Shown: positions 8,337-16,730 of the stretch, piece by piece
How positions within the stretch are numbered: position 1 is the first letter of the stretch
How the letters are laid out: every line of letters starts with the position of its first letter
NCBI RefSeq assembly: GCF_017833525.1
Contig: NZ_JAFICD010000001.1
Coordinates: forward strand, 2,108,001-2,172,000
Direction: 5' to 3'
Origin: Duganella sp. 1411
GTDB lineage: Bacteria > Pseudomonadota > Gammaproteobacteria > Burkholderiales > Burkholderiaceae_D
Length of the DNA: 64,000 bases
Position numbers and translations under genes: made by a program
The notes under the pieces: model-generated
Seen by the model: only the letters and a program-made list of their open reading frames with translations
What the model was told of the DNA's origin: nothing
Database searches by the model: none

Positions 8337-9197
8337 TTACTTCGACTTCGACTTCTTGATATGGTCTTCCAGCTCGTTGAAGGTCGGCCGTTCGGTCGAA
8401 TACAGCACCTTGCGGCCGAACTCCACGGCCAGCGCCGGCGCGTAGCCGTTCAGGCTGGCCAGCAGCGTGACCTTCACGCACTGGAACATCTTGGTCGACT
8501 CCTCCAGCTTTTGCTCGAGCAGGCTGGCCAGCGGACCGACGAAACCGTAGGCCAGCAAGATGCCGAGGAAGGTGCCGACCAGCGCGTGCGCGATCAGGAT
8601 GCCCAGCTCGGCCGGCGGCAGGCCGACGCTCTCCATCGTGTGCACCACGCCCATCACCGCCGCCACGATACCGAACGCCGGCATGCCGTCGCCCAGCCGG
8701 GCGATCGCGTGGCCGGGCGCGGCGCCCTCGTGGTGGTGGGTCTCGATCTCGTTGTCCATCAGGTTCTCGATCTGGAACGCGTCCATATTCCCCGACACCA
8801 TCAGGCGCAGGTAATCGGTCATGAATTCGACGATGTGGTGATCCTCCAGCACGCTTGGATACTTGCTGAACAACGGGCTCTGCTCCGGGCTGTCGATATC
8901 GCCTTCGATCGACATCAAGCCTTCCTTGCGCACCTTGGAGAGGACGTCGAACAGCAGCGACATCAACTCCATATATAAATCCTTGGTGTAGCGCGACCCC
9001 TTGAACAGGGTCGGCAGCGCGGCCAGCGTCGCCTTGAGGGTCTTGGCGTTGTTACCGACGAGGAAAGCGCCGAACGCGCCGCCGCCGATCATCACCAGCT
9101 CCAGCGGCTGCAGCAGCGCGGCGAGGTGTCCGCCGTTCATCGCGTAGCCGCCGAAGACCCCGACAACCACCACCACATATCCAATTATGACTAACAA
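8337..9197 (-). CDS. motA: MotA flagellar stator protein
   Basis: A MotA of 286 residues with four membrane helices and a cytoplasmic loop. The N-terminus reads LLVIIGYVVVVVGVFGGYAM, aligning with the first residues of E. coli MotA. The conserved helix 3-4 region includes GDGMPAFGIVAAVMGVVHTM. The start must be TTG at 9197: GGAG sits ten bases upstream, the reading frame further upstream has no MotA similarity, and the nearby ATG is out of frame. A TTG start may lower translation. It pairs with motB to form the stator. Confidence 0.94.
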   Translation of the reverse strand: MLVIIGYVVVVVGVFGGYAMNGGHLAALLQPLELVMIGGGAFGAFLVGNNAKTLKATLAALPTLFKGSRYTKDLYMELMSLLFDVLSKVRKEGLMSIEGDIDSPEQSPLFSKYPSVLEDHHIVEFMTDYLRLMVSGNMDAFQIENLMDNEIETHHHEGAAPGHAIARLGDGMPAFGIVAAVMGVVHTMESVGLPPAELGILIAHALVGTFLGILLAYGFVGPLASLLEQKLEESTKMFQCVKVTLLASLNGYAPALAVEFGRKVLYSTERPTFNELEDHIKKSKSK

Positions 9198-9202
9198 GTG
9201 AC

Positions 9203-9267
9203 CTGACTCCCCATAGTGAAACAAGGCCAAAATGTCAACTAACGCCGGCCCGATTTCAATAAATTTA
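9203..9267 (-). promoter_or_regulatory. Possible motA promoter region
   Basis: In the 132-base gap before motA there are two weak candidates on the minus strand. One is TTGACA (9233-9238), 17 bases, then TATGGG (9210-9215), but it would place the start of transcription only a few bases before the TTG codon. The other resembles a flagellar sigma-28 site, TAAATTT (9261-9267) and GCCG (9246-9249), but its spacing is one base short. Neither is proven. The gap itself suggests that motAB-che may have its own promoter within the flhDC run. Confidence 0.25.
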
Positions 9268-9329
9268 CGTGTAGAACTACAATAGCGTGTCTGGGGGTGG
9301 CCGGGCAAGAGAATAACGCCAAATGATGC

Positions 9330-10139
9330 TTAAAAGTACCATTTATAGAGTGGCGTGTCGTCGTCTGTGGCGTGAATGGTCTGATCTGGCGCTCTGGCGT
9401 CGATTGCAAATTCGTAGCTGATAAGTGTGGAACCAGGACACATTTCAGCGCTCGCCTTGCGCCACAAACCACCCATCGCGGCCGGCGACAGATAGGCGAA
9501 CACCACGTCGTAGCGGGCGAAATCGAGCTTCTCGTAATCGCCCAGCAAAAAGCGGGCGCGGCTGCCGCCCACGGCGGCCCGCAGGCGGCTATACAACCAC
9601 GGCAGCGGCGCCAGCTCGATGCCGACGCATTCGATGTCGGGACGGGCGCGCGCCAGGTACGTCACCAGGCCGCCCAGGCCGCTGCCGATGTCGATCACGC
9701 GCAGCGGCCGGCCATTGCCGTCCTCCACCCTGCGCGGCGGCGGCAACTGCTGGCGCACCGCGTCCCACACCGCCGGATGCGACGGGTAATACGGCACCTG
9801 CGTGCGGAACGTCGACCAGTACAGGCCCAGCAACACGAGGAAGACCGCCAGGAACAGCCACGGCGGCAGCCGCAGCGACAAGGCCGCCAGCACCGCCAGC
9901 GGAAACACGAATTCGATCGCGCGCCACCACACGGCCAGCCCCGCGCGCCACGTGATGGCGGCGGCGACCAGGCCGTGCACGACGGCGACGGTCAAATAAT
10001 CAACGGGGAAGCGGAACCTGGCCAGCAGGTAAATCAGGCCGAGGCTGAGCGGCGCGGCGCCGCATTGGATCAGCAGGGCCCGCACGGCGGGCGCGCGGAC
10101 GATGCGTTGGAGATAGGACGGTGGCGGCTGGCGGGTCAC
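9330..10139 (-). CDS. Membrane-anchored SAM-dependent methyltransferase
   Basis: A protein of 269 residues with three or four hydrophobic helices between about residues 20 and 107, followed by a soluble class I methyltransferase domain with the SAM-binding motif VIDIGSGLGG (148-157) and an acidic strand end ECVGIELAP. The substrate is unknown. I start it at GTG 10139, which overlaps the flhC stop codon by four bases (GTGA), so translation is probably coupled to flhC. An open frame further upstream is only flhC read in another frame. It lies inside the flagellar master operon, between flhC and motA. Confidence 0.75.
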   Translation of the reverse strand: MTRQPPPSYLQRIVRAPAVRALLIQCGAAPLSLGLIYLLARFRFPVDYLTVAVVHGLVAAAITWRAGLAVWWRAIEFVFPLAVLAALSLRLPPWLFLAVFLVLLGLYWSTFRTQVPYYPSHPAVWDAVRQQLPPPRRVEDGNGRPLRVIDIGSGLGGLVTYLARARPDIECVGIELAPLPWLYSRLRAAVGGSRARFLLGDYEKLDFARYDVVFAYLSPAAMGGLWRKASAEMCPGSTLISYEFAIDARAPDQTIHATDDDTPLYKWYF

Positions 10140-10678
10140 GCGGCCAGGGCGTCGTCGCGGGACTTCTTGGTCTTGCCGGCGCGCGAAGGCATGTGGCACA
10201 GGCCGCAGACATAGCTGCCGTTCAAGTCCATGCAGTTGACCACGTACTTGCCCTGACACTTGCCGCACGGGGCCAGTTCCAGCATCTTGCTGCCGAAAAA
10301 GCGCACCAGCGTCCAGGCGCGGGTCAGCGACAGCAGCGGCTCTTCGCCCGGTTCCGGCGGCATTTGTTCCAGGTACAGCTTGTAGGCCTTCATGACCGCC
10401 TCGATGCCGGTGGCGCCGGCGTGGTCGACCAGGAATTTATGGATGTTGATGAACAGCGAGGAATGGATGTTCGGCTGCCAGGTCAGGAACCAGTCGGTCG
10501 AGAACGGCAGCATGCCCTTCGGCGGCGACACGCCGCGCAGCTCTTTATACAGCTTGAGCAGGCGCTCGCGCGACAGCGACACCTCGGTTTCCAGCAGTTG
10601 CAGGCGCGCGCCCAGCTGGATCAGTTCAATCGCAAGCTGAATCTCTTGTGCTTCAGACACTACGCTTTTCTTGGTCAT
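10136..10678 (-). CDS. flhC: FlhC flagellar master regulator subunit
   Basis: A 180-residue FlhC. The C-terminal zinc site is visible as PCGKC (C138, C141) and YVCGLC (C158, C161), as in E. coli FlhC. FlhC forms a heterohexamer with FlhD that activates class II flagellar promoters. It is 60 bases downstream of flhD and overlaps the methyltransferase gene by four bases. Length and motifs match the family. Confidence 0.97.
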   Translation of the reverse strand: MTKKSVVSEAQEIQLAIELIQLGARLQLLETEVSLSRERLLKLYKELRGVSPPKGMLPFSTDWFLTWQPNIHSSLFINIHKFLVDHAGATGIEAVMKAYKLYLEQMPPEPGEEPLLSLTRAWTLVRFFGSKMLELAPCGKCQGKYVVNCMDLNGSYVCGLCHMPSRAGKTKKSRDDALAA

Positions 10679-10738
10679 GATCTCGGCTCCGGGCTGTCTA
10701 TACGATGGTAATGCGCTTGGCGATACGGCGGCGTTCGA

Positions 10739-11062
10739 TTAAGCGATTTCTTCAACAGCCTGGCCGGCCATCAGGATGGCCGCGTGGGACTGGGCCAGCG
10801 AGCGATCTTTATTATAGTTGGTCAGCATCGACAGGATGGCGCCATCGTCGAAGCGGAAGCGGGCCAGCATCATGTTGCCGCCTGCCAGTTTGAGGATCTG
10901 GGCATTGCTCATGCCTTCGATCAAGTCGGCGATCTCGGCGGCGATGCCCAGACGGAAGATCGCGGTGACTTTGTCGGCGCGGATCATCTGCTGTGCGAGC
11001 ATCAGGTAGCTCAGGTTAGCATCGCGAATTTCAGCCATCATATCGTTTGCGGTCATTTCCAT
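10739..11062 (-). CDS. flhD: FlhD flagellar master regulator subunit
   Basis: A 107-residue FlhD: helical, with IRDANLSYLMLAQQMI near the N-terminus and GMSNAQILKLAGGNMMLARF in the middle, typical of the family. It has no DNA-binding power alone and acts with FlhC. It is the first gene of the flagellar/chemotaxis run, with about 620 bases of non-coding DNA upstream carrying several inverted repeats. That is consistent with heavy regulation of the operon at this point. Confidence 0.96.
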   Translation of the reverse strand: MEMTANDMMAEIRDANLSYLMLAQQMIRADKVTAIFRLGIAAEIADLIEGMSNAQILKLAGGNMMLARFRFDDGAILSMLTNYNKDRSLAQSHAAILMAGQAVEEIA

Positions 11063-11191
11063 CTCCCAGTATTTGTTTCACTGCGGAACACAATTGCGTT
11101 TCCAGTGAGATACATTCTGCGGGAGCAACAAAAATACGAGTAGAGGATGCCTTCCGTATTTTCGGTCAGGGAATAGCGAACGCGACCCGTC

Positions 11192-11212
11192 AGTGTTTGT
11201 CTGACAAACACT
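11192..11212. promoter_or_regulatory. Palindromic operator candidate upstream of flhD
   Basis: AGTGTTTGTC (11192-11201) and GACAAACACT (11203-11212) are perfect inverted copies around one central base, 130 bases upstream of the flhD start. A symmetric site of this size is typical of a dimeric regulator; it could also fold into an RNA hairpin in the flhDC leader. The regulator is unknown. Confidence 0.5.
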
Positions 11213-11225
11213 TGGGGATCGAGGC

Positions 11226-11246
11226 TCCACGCCCTTGCGGCGTGGA
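11226..11246. promoter_or_regulatory. Hairpin upstream of flhD, possible leader structure
   Basis: TCCACGCC (11226-11233) pairs with GGCGTGGA (11239-11246) around a five-base loop. No T run follows on either strand, so it is not a typical terminator. If flhDC transcription starts upstream of here, the hairpin would lie in a long 5' leader. Confidence 0.4.
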
Positions 11247-11353
11247 AATTATGTGGCTGAGAATCTTCAAAAAAGTCCTGTCATGACACGAAAAAATAGT
11301 TCGTATGGCGACTCTTTTTTGCTACATCTAACCTGGTTACGGCAGCTTTTTCG

Positions 11354-11521
11354 GGAACTTTAGGGTTTCCACAGAAAAATTTTAAATTATTTTCGACTAC
11401 ATTCATGCAAGTTGAGCCTGGCTTTACGCGCTTTTACGCTCATCATGAAACTGGTAACGGCGGCGCCGGCCGGAACTTGAGGGTTTTTTTGAATTTTTTT
11501 GAAAAAAATCGAAAATAATTT
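11354..11521. repeat. Paired direct and inverted repeats in flhDC upstream region
   Basis: GGAACTTTAGGGTTT (11354-11368) recurs with one change as GGAACTTGAGGGTTT (11472-11486). The 13-mer AAATTATTTTCGA (11384-11396) recurs as its exact inverse complement at 11509-11521. The two AT-rich arms enclose about 112 bases. They could be paired binding sites for a looping or nucleoid protein, or a degenerate duplication. Confidence 0.45.
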
Positions 11522-11686
11522 GAGCCCACCCGGCAAAGCCAGCATCCATGCGGGTTTGCGGGGTGACGGACAGGATGCCGGCCAGCCGCTGGACACACGA
11601 AAGCCGCCCTTTTTCCTGTTACACTGGCGCATCCGACAACTTGTTGAAGCCTAAAGTATCCGCCAGCCTCAATGGAAAGTAACTTA

Positions 11687-12931
11687 ATGACAACCCGCAC
11701 CGACTGCCTGCAACGCGACGCGCAAGATCCGCTCGCCGCGCTGCGCGACCGCTTCGACCTCCCCCCCGGCGTGATTTATCTAGATGGCAACTCTCTGGGC
11801 GCCCGCCCGAAAGCCGCCCTCGCCCGCGCCCAGCACGTCATCGCGCGCGAATGGGGGCACGACCTGATCCGCAGTTGGAACACCGCCGGCTGGTTCGACC
11901 TGCCCAAAAGGCTGGGCAACCGGCTGGCGCCGCTGATCGGCGCCGGGGAGGACGAGGTCGTCGTCACCGACACCACCTCGCTCAACCTGTTCAAGGCGCT
12001 GGCCGCCGCGCTGCACATGCAGGCCACGGACGGCGCCGAGCGGCGCGTGATCGTCACCGAACGCTCGAACTTCCCGACCGACATCTATATGGCCCAGGGC
12101 TTGAGCGGCTGGCTCGATCGCGGTTACGTCGTCAAGCTGATCGACTCGGTGGAGGAACTGCCGGACGTCATCGGCGCCGACACCGCCGTCGTCATGCTCA
12201 CCCACGTCAACTACCGCACCGGCTACCAGCACGACATGCGCGCCACCAGCGCGCTGGCGCACGCGGCCGGCGCGCTGATCGTCTGGGACCTGGCGCACTC
12301 GGCCGGGGCGGTGCCGCTCGACCTCAACGGCGACGGCGCCGACCTGGCGGTCGGCTGCACCTATAAGTACCTGAACGGCGGCCCCGGCGCCCCGGCCTTC
12401 ATCTGGGTGCCGCGCCGCCACCAGGCGCGCTTCACGCAGCCGCTGTCGGGCTGGTGGGGCCACGCCGCGCCGTTCGCCATGGCGCCGGACTTCGCCCCGG
12501 TCGACGGCATCGGCCGCGCACTGTGCGGCACCCAGCCGGTGGTATCGTTGGCGATGGTCGAATGCGGACTGGAGGTGTTCGAACAAACGTCGATGGCGGC
12601 GCTGCGCCAAAAATCGCTGGCGCTGACCGACCTGTTCATCGAACTGGTGGAGCAACGCTGCGCCGACCATCCGCTGGGACTGGTCACGCCGCGCGAGCAC
12701 GCGCGCCGCGGCAGCCAGGTCGGCTTCACCCACCCGCACGGCTACGCGGTGATGTCGGCGCTGATCGCGCGCGGCGTCATCGGCGACTACCGCGAGCCGG
12801 CCATCATGCGCTTCGGCTTCACGCCCCTCTATACCAGCTACACCGAGGTGTGGGACGCGGTCGAGATCCTGCGCGACATCCTGGACAGACAAGACTACGA
12901 CGTCGACGCCAAGCGCGACGCCGTCACCTGA
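11687..12931 (+). CDS. kynU: Kynureninase
   Basis: A kynureninase of 414 residues (PLP fold type I). The Schiff-base lysine is K227 in [19 protein letters not shown] near the N-terminus and SNFPTDIY are also typical. It cleaves kynurenine to anthranilate and alanine. I start at the ATG at 11687, which has GGAAAG at suitable distance; an ATG five codons earlier lies before that site. It is followed ten bases later by kynA, so the two form an operon for tryptophan breakdown. The formamidase gene kynB is not adjacent. Confidence 0.94.
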   Translation: MTTRTDCLQRDAQDPLAALRDRFDLPPGVIYLDGNSLGARPKAALARAQHVIAREWGHDLIRSWNTAGWFDLPKRLGNRLAPLIGAGEDEVVVTDTTSLNLFKALAAALHMQATDGAERRVIVTERSNFPTDIYMAQGLSGWLDRGYVVKLIDSVEELPDVIGADTAVVMLTHVNYRTGYQHDMRATSALAHAAGALIVWDLAHSAGAVPLDLNGDGADLAVGCTYKYLNGGPGAPAFIWVPRRHQARFTQPLSGWWGHAAPFAMAPDFAPVDGIGRALCGTQPVVSLAMVECGLEVFEQTSMAALRQKSLALTDLFIELVEQRCADHPLGLVTPREHARRGSQVGFTHPHGYAVMSALIARGVIGDYREPAIMRFGFTPLYTSYTEVWDAVEILRDILDRQDYDVDAKRDAVT

Positions 12932-12941
12932 AGAGATCATC

Positions 12942-13829
12942 ATGAGCGAACAACAAGCGGCGGCCGGCGGCTGCCCGATGCAGGCCAACACCCCGGCCGG
13001 CGCCGACAACGCGCAATGGCACGGCGCGCAAATGGACTTCAGCAACACCATGAGCTACGGCGACTATCTGGGGCTGAACCAGATCCTCAACGCCCAGCAC
13101 CCGCTGTCGCCCAACCACAATGAAATGCTGTTCATCGTGCAGCACCAGACCAGCGAGCTGTGGATGAAGCTGATGCTGCACGAAATGCACGCGGTGCGCG
13201 CGCACCTGCAATCGAACGACCTGGCGCCGGCCTTCAAGATGCTGGCGCGGGTGGCGCGCATCATGGACCAGCTGGTGCACGCCTGGGACGTGCTGGCGAC
13301 GATGACGCCGCCGGAATACACCGCCATCCGCCCGTACCTGGGCGCCTCGTCGGGCTTCCAGTCGTACCAGTACCGCGAAATTGAATTTATCCTGGGCAAC
13401 AAGAACGCCGCCCTGCTGAACGTGCACAGCACCGCGCCGGACGCCTTTGCCGTGCTGGACAAGGCATTGCGCGAACCGTCGGTGTATGACGAAGCGATCA
13501 AACTACTGGCGCGCAACGGCCTGCCGATCGCCGCCGAGCGGCTCGATGCCGACTGGACCTTGCCCACGGCCGCCGACGAATCGGTGCAGAACGCCTGGCT
13601 GGAAGTGTACCGCGACCCGTCGCGCCACTGGGCCTTGTACGAGCTGGCGGAAAAGCTGGTGGACCTGGAGACGGCGTTCCGTTTCTGGCGCTTCCGCCAC
13701 GTCACCACGGTCGAGCGCATCATCGGCTTCAAGACGGGCACGGGCGGCACGGCGGGCGTCAGCTACCTGCGCAAGATGCTCGACGTGGTGCTGTTCCCCG
13801 AACTGTTCGCGCTCCGAACGGCGCTGTGA
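12942..13829 (+). CDS. kynA: Tryptophan 2,3-dioxygenase
   Basis: A 295-residue heme dioxygenase. The characteristic stretches [33 protein letters not shown] and [20 protein letters not shown] carry the substrate pocket and the proximal heme histidine region. It opens the indole ring of tryptophan to N-formylkynurenine. It starts ten bases after kynU. The pathway order here is enzyme 3 (kynU) before enzyme 1 (kynA), with enzyme 2 absent from the locus. Confidence 0.95.
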   Translation: MSEQQAAAGGCPMQANTPAGADNAQWHGAQMDFSNTMSYGDYLGLNQILNAQHPLSPNHNEMLFIVQHQTSELWMKLMLHEMHAVRAHLQSNDLAPAFKMLARVARIMDQLVHAWDVLATMTPPEYTAIRPYLGASSGFQSYQYREIEFILGNKNAALLNVHSTAPDAFAVLDKALREPSVYDEAIKLLARNGLPIAAERLDADWTLPTAADESVQNAWLEVYRDPSRHWALYELAEKLVDLETAFRFWRFRHVTTVERIIGFKTGTGGTAGVSYLRKMLDVVLFPELFALRTAL

Positions 13830-13832
13830 TCC

Positions 13833-13888
13833 GGGGTCAGGTCCACCATTTCTACACGAGCTGGACCTTAACGACGCCGTATGCGTCG
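13833..13888. repeat. Stacked hairpins downstream of kynA
   Basis: AGGTCCA (13839-13845) pairs with TGGACCT (13862-13868), and CGACGC (13872-13877) pairs with GCGTCG (13883-13888) around CGTAT. The element begins GGGGTCAGGTCC four bases after the kynA stop. It may act as a transcription end for kynUA or be a fragment of a dispersed palindromic element. No T run follows, so a classical intrinsic terminator is unlikely. Confidence 0.4.
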
Positions 13889-14001
13889 GCCGCCTTGCCG
13901 AAACCTCACTTGTCCGGGCTTGCGCATATCGCGGCGGCCACACCCGCGCCGCCACCTGAGCGGTTTAAGATGCCAGGCATCCAACCCGAGAAGGAGTGCG
14001 C

Positions 14002-14547
14002 GTGGAATATGAAGTGTTAACCCTGGCCGGCCTGTGGAATTCAGGCCCGGCCCACTGGCAAACCCACTGGGAGCAAAAACACCCGGCTTGGCGCCGCGTG
14101 CCCCACCGCGATTGGGAGACGCCGGACGGCGCCGAATGGGTGGCCGAACTGGACGCCGCGATCGCGCTGTGCAAACGTCCGCCGGTGCTCGCCGCGCACA
14201 GCCTGAGCTGCTCGCTGGTGACCCGCTGGACCGCCTCCGGCTCCGTGCACCCCATCGCCGGCGCCTTCCTGGTCGCGCCCAGCGACACCGACGCGCCCTC
14301 CTACCCCGACTGCACCACCGGCTTCCGGCCCATGCAGCTCGCACGCCTGCCCTTCCCCAGCATCGTCATCGCCAGCGGCAACGATCCCTACGTGAGCACG
14401 GAACGCGCGCGACGGTTCGCCGAAGCCTGGGGAAGTGAGTACAAGGAAATCGGCAACGCCGGCCATATCAACGGCGACGCCGGCTACGGCCCGTGGCCCG
14501 AGGGAGAACAGATGCTGTTGGAATTTTGCGGAAATATCCACCGCTGA
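14002..14547 (+). CDS. RBBP9/YdeN-family serine hydrolase
   Basis: A protein of 181 residues with a small alpha/beta-hydrolase fold. The nucleophile elbow is AHSLSCSL, the acid loop ASGNDPYVS and the catalytic His GNAGHIN, the pattern of the RBBP9/YdeN family. The N-terminus carries the WQTHWE and DWETPD stretches also typical of it. The physiological substrate is unknown. Two GTG codons are possible starts (13996, 14002); AAGGAG is well placed for the second. It lies 170 bases after kynA on the same strand, so joint function with kynUA is possible but unsupported. It is not a kynurenine formamidase family member. Confidence 0.8.
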   Translation: MEYEVLTLAGLWNSGPAHWQTHWEQKHPAWRRVPHRDWETPDGAEWVAELDAAIALCKRPPVLAAHSLSCSLVTRWTASGSVHPIAGAFLVAPSDTDAPSYPDCTTGFRPMQLARLPFPSIVIASGNDPYVSTERARRFAEAWGSEYKEIGNAGHINGDAGYGPWPEGEQMLLEFCGNIHR

Positions 14548-14603
14548 GGGAAGGCGCGCGAAAAGCTGGCGTCGCGCGCCGGGACATCTGAACACTTCTA
14601 AAA

Positions 14604-14701
14604 CACGTAGGGCGGATTAGCGTAGCGTAATCGGCCATGCATGCGCCGCCAACGGAGCATGCATGGCCGATTACGGCGTTCCGCCTAATCCGCCCTACGT
14701 G
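14604..14701. repeat. 98-bp palindromic repeat, copy 1
   Basis: The element starts CACGTAGGGCGGATTAGCG and ends with the near-inverse CCGCCTAATCCGCCCTACGTG, with a central part that is also inverted (GCATGC on both sides). It can fold into a long hairpin. It lies between two convergent genes, the hydrolase and htpG, ending just before the htpG stop at 14705, so it may end transcription from both sides. A second full copy is at 37071-37168 and a single arm at about 60895-60932. Confidence 0.85.
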
Positions 14702-14704
14702 GAG

Positions 14705-16624
14705 TTACTTGCTCGCGCCGCTCAGCAGCATCTCGTTCAGGCGCTTGACGAACGTCGCCGGATCGCTCAGCGAGCCGCCCTCCGCCAGCAGCGCCTGATC
14801 GAACAGGATGTTGGCCCAGTCGCCGAACAAGGTGCCAGATTCCTCATACTTCAAGCGCGTCACCAGCGGGTGGTTCGGATTGATCTCGAGGATAGGCTTG
14901 GACTCCGGCGCGCTCTGCCCCGCCGCCTTCAGCATGCGCAGCAGATTGCCCGACAGCTCGTGCTCGTCCGCCACCAGGCAGGCCGGCGAGTCGGTCAGGC
15001 GGAACGTCACGCGCACGTCCTTGGCCTTGTCCGACAAGGCTTCCTTCATCTTGCCGACCAAATCCTTGTACGAGCTTTCGGTCTCCTCGTGCTCCTTCTT
15101 CTCGGCTTCATCCTCCAGCGCGCCCAGATCCAGGCCGCCCTTGGCCACCGACACCAGCTCCTTGCCTTCGAACTCGGTCAGGAACGACAGCATCCACTCG
15201 TCGACGCGGTCCGTCAGCAGCAGCACTTCGACGCCCTTCTTGCGGAAGATCTCCAGGTGCGGGCTGTTTTTCGCGGCGACGTAGTTATCGGCCGTGACGT
15301 AGTAGATCTTGTCCTGGCCTTCCTTCAGGCGGGCGACATACTGCTCCAGCGAGACGCTTTGCTCGTCGTTCTCGTTGGCGGTCGAGGCGAAACGCAGCAG
15401 CTTGGCCAGACGGTCCTTGTTGGTGGCGTCCTCGCCGATGCCCTCCTTGAGCACCTGGCCGAACTCCTTCCAGAAGGTGACGTACTTGTCCTTCTTCTCC
15501 TGCTCTTCGGCGTTGGCCAGTTCCTCCAGCATGCCGATCACGCGCTTGGTCGAGCCGTCGCGGATCACCTTGACGTCGCGCGACTCCTGCAGGATCTCGC
15601 GCGAGACGTTCAGCGGCAGGTCCGCCGAGTCGATCACGCCCTTGACCATGCGCAGATAGGCCGGCATCAGCTGCTCGGCGTCGTCCATGATGAACACGCG
15701 CTTGACGTACAGCTTGATGCCGCCGCGCTTGTTGCGGTCCCACAGGTCGAACGGCGCCTTGGCCGGGATGTACAGCAGTTGCGTGTACTCGCTGCGGCCT
15801 TCGACGCGGTTGTGCGTGTACGCCAGCGGCGCCTGGAAGTCGTGCGAGACGTGCTTGTAGAATTCCTCGTACTGCTCCGGCGTGATCTCCGATTTGCTGC
15901 GCGCCCACAGCGCGCTGGCCTGGTTGACGGTCTCGAATTCGTCCTTGACGACGGTTTCCTTCTTCTCGTCGTCCCACTCCTCTTTCTGCATCACGATCGG
16001 CAGCGAGATGTGGTCGGAGTATTTGCGGATGATGGATTTGATCTTCCACGACGACAGCAGCTCGTCCTCGCCTTCGCGCAGGTGCAGGATGATGTCGGTG
16101 CCGCGTCCGGTCTTTTCGATCTGCTCGACCGAGTAATCGCCCTCGCCGGCCGATTCCCAGCGCACGCCCTCGGACGCCTCGGCGCCGGCGCGGCGGGTTT
16201 CGACGGTGATCTTGTCGGCGACGATGAAGCCCGAGTAGAAGCCCACGCCGAACTGGCCGATCAGGGCCGCGTCCTGCTGCTGGTCGCCCGACAGCTTGCC
16301 GAAGAATTCCTTGGTGCCCGATTTGGCGATGGTGCCCAGGTGCGAGATCGCCTCGTCGCGGCTCATGCCGATGCCGTTGTCGGAAATGGTGATGGTGCGC
16401 GCGGCCTTGTCAAACGAGACCTTGATCTTCAGTTCATGGTCGTTGCCATACAGGGCGTCGTTGTTGATCGCCTCGAAGCGCAGCTTGTCGGCCGCGTCGG
16501 ACGCGTTCGAGATCAACTCGCGCAGGAAAATCTCCTTGTTCGAGTACAGGGAGTGGATCATCAGCTGCAACAGCTGCTTCACTTCCGCCTGGAAACCTAG
16601 GGTTTGCTTATCGTTATCTGCCAT
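14705..16624 (-). CDS. htpG: HtpG, Hsp90-family chaperone
   Basis: A 639-residue Hsp90. The N-terminal GHKL ATPase carries [26 protein letters not shown] and [10 protein letters not shown]. The middle domain includes [11 protein letters not shown] and [11 protein letters not shown]. The C-terminal dimerisation domain ends [11 protein letters not shown], without the eukaryotic MEEVD tail, as expected for bacteria. It starts at MADNDKQ (16624) with GAGG upstream; the open frame continues further but without Hsp90 similarity. It is a monocistronic heat-shock-type gene, ending next to palindromic repeat copy 1. Confidence 0.97.
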   Translation of the reverse strand: MADNDKQTLGFQAEVKQLLQLMIHSLYSNKEIFLRELISNASDAADKLRFEAINNDALYGNDHELKIKVSFDKAARTITISDNGIGMSRDEAISHLGTIAKSGTKEFFGKLSGDQQQDAALIGQFGVGFYSGFIVADKITVETRRAGAEASEGVRWESAGEGDYSVEQIEKTGRGTDIILHLREGEDELLSSWKIKSIIRKYSDHISLPIVMQKEEWDDEKKETVVKDEFETVNQASALWARSKSEITPEQYEEFYKHVSHDFQAPLAYTHNRVEGRSEYTQLLYIPAKAPFDLWDRNKRGGIKLYVKRVFIMDDAEQLMPAYLRMVKGVIDSADLPLNVSREILQESRDVKVIRDGSTKRVIGMLEELANAEEQEKKDKYVTFWKEFGQVLKEGIGEDATNKDRLAKLLRFASTANENDEQSVSLEQYVARLKEGQDKIYYVTADNYVAAKNSPHLEIFRKKGVEVLLLTDRVDEWMLSFLTEFEGKELVSVAKGGLDLGALEDEAEKKEHEETESSYKDLVGKMKEALSDKAKDVRVTFRLTDSPACLVADEHELSGNLLRMLKAAGQSAPESKPILEINPNHPLVTRLKYEESGTLFGDWANILFDQALLAEGGSLSDPATFVKRLNEMLLSGASK

Positions 16625-16730
16625 TTTTAGAGCCTCTAATAGTCTTGGTGTACGTGCGCGAAGTCGCACGGGTGTGGCGAAAGTGGGGATTATAAAATGG
16701 TTTTCAAGAGCAGCTTGCCATTTTCCCAAC

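Larger units (their letters stand above)
11063..11686. other. Long non-coding flhDC/kynU divergent intergenic region
   Basis: About 620 bases separate flhD (minus strand) from kynU (plus strand). No convincing gene is visible; the open frames inside are short and lack a ribosome-binding site. Parts are clearly richer in A+T than the surroundings, notably about 11280-11400 and 11480-11525. The region holds a 21-base palindrome, a hairpin and a pair of direct/inverted repeats listed separately. It must contain the promoters of both flanking operons. Confidence 0.7.

Noticed and set aside
9239..9472. Short frames between the methyltransferase gene and motA
   Set aside because: No similarity to any family, and motA has a well-supported TTG start in the same area.
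11387..11632. 81-codon minus-strand frame in the flhDC upstream region
   Set aside because: It crosses AT-rich repeats, codes for Lys/Phe runs and has no ribosome-binding site. I treat the region as non-coding.
14663..16600. Open frame of 645 codons opposite htpG
   Set aside because: It begins inside the palindromic repeat and reads low-complexity antisense of htpG.
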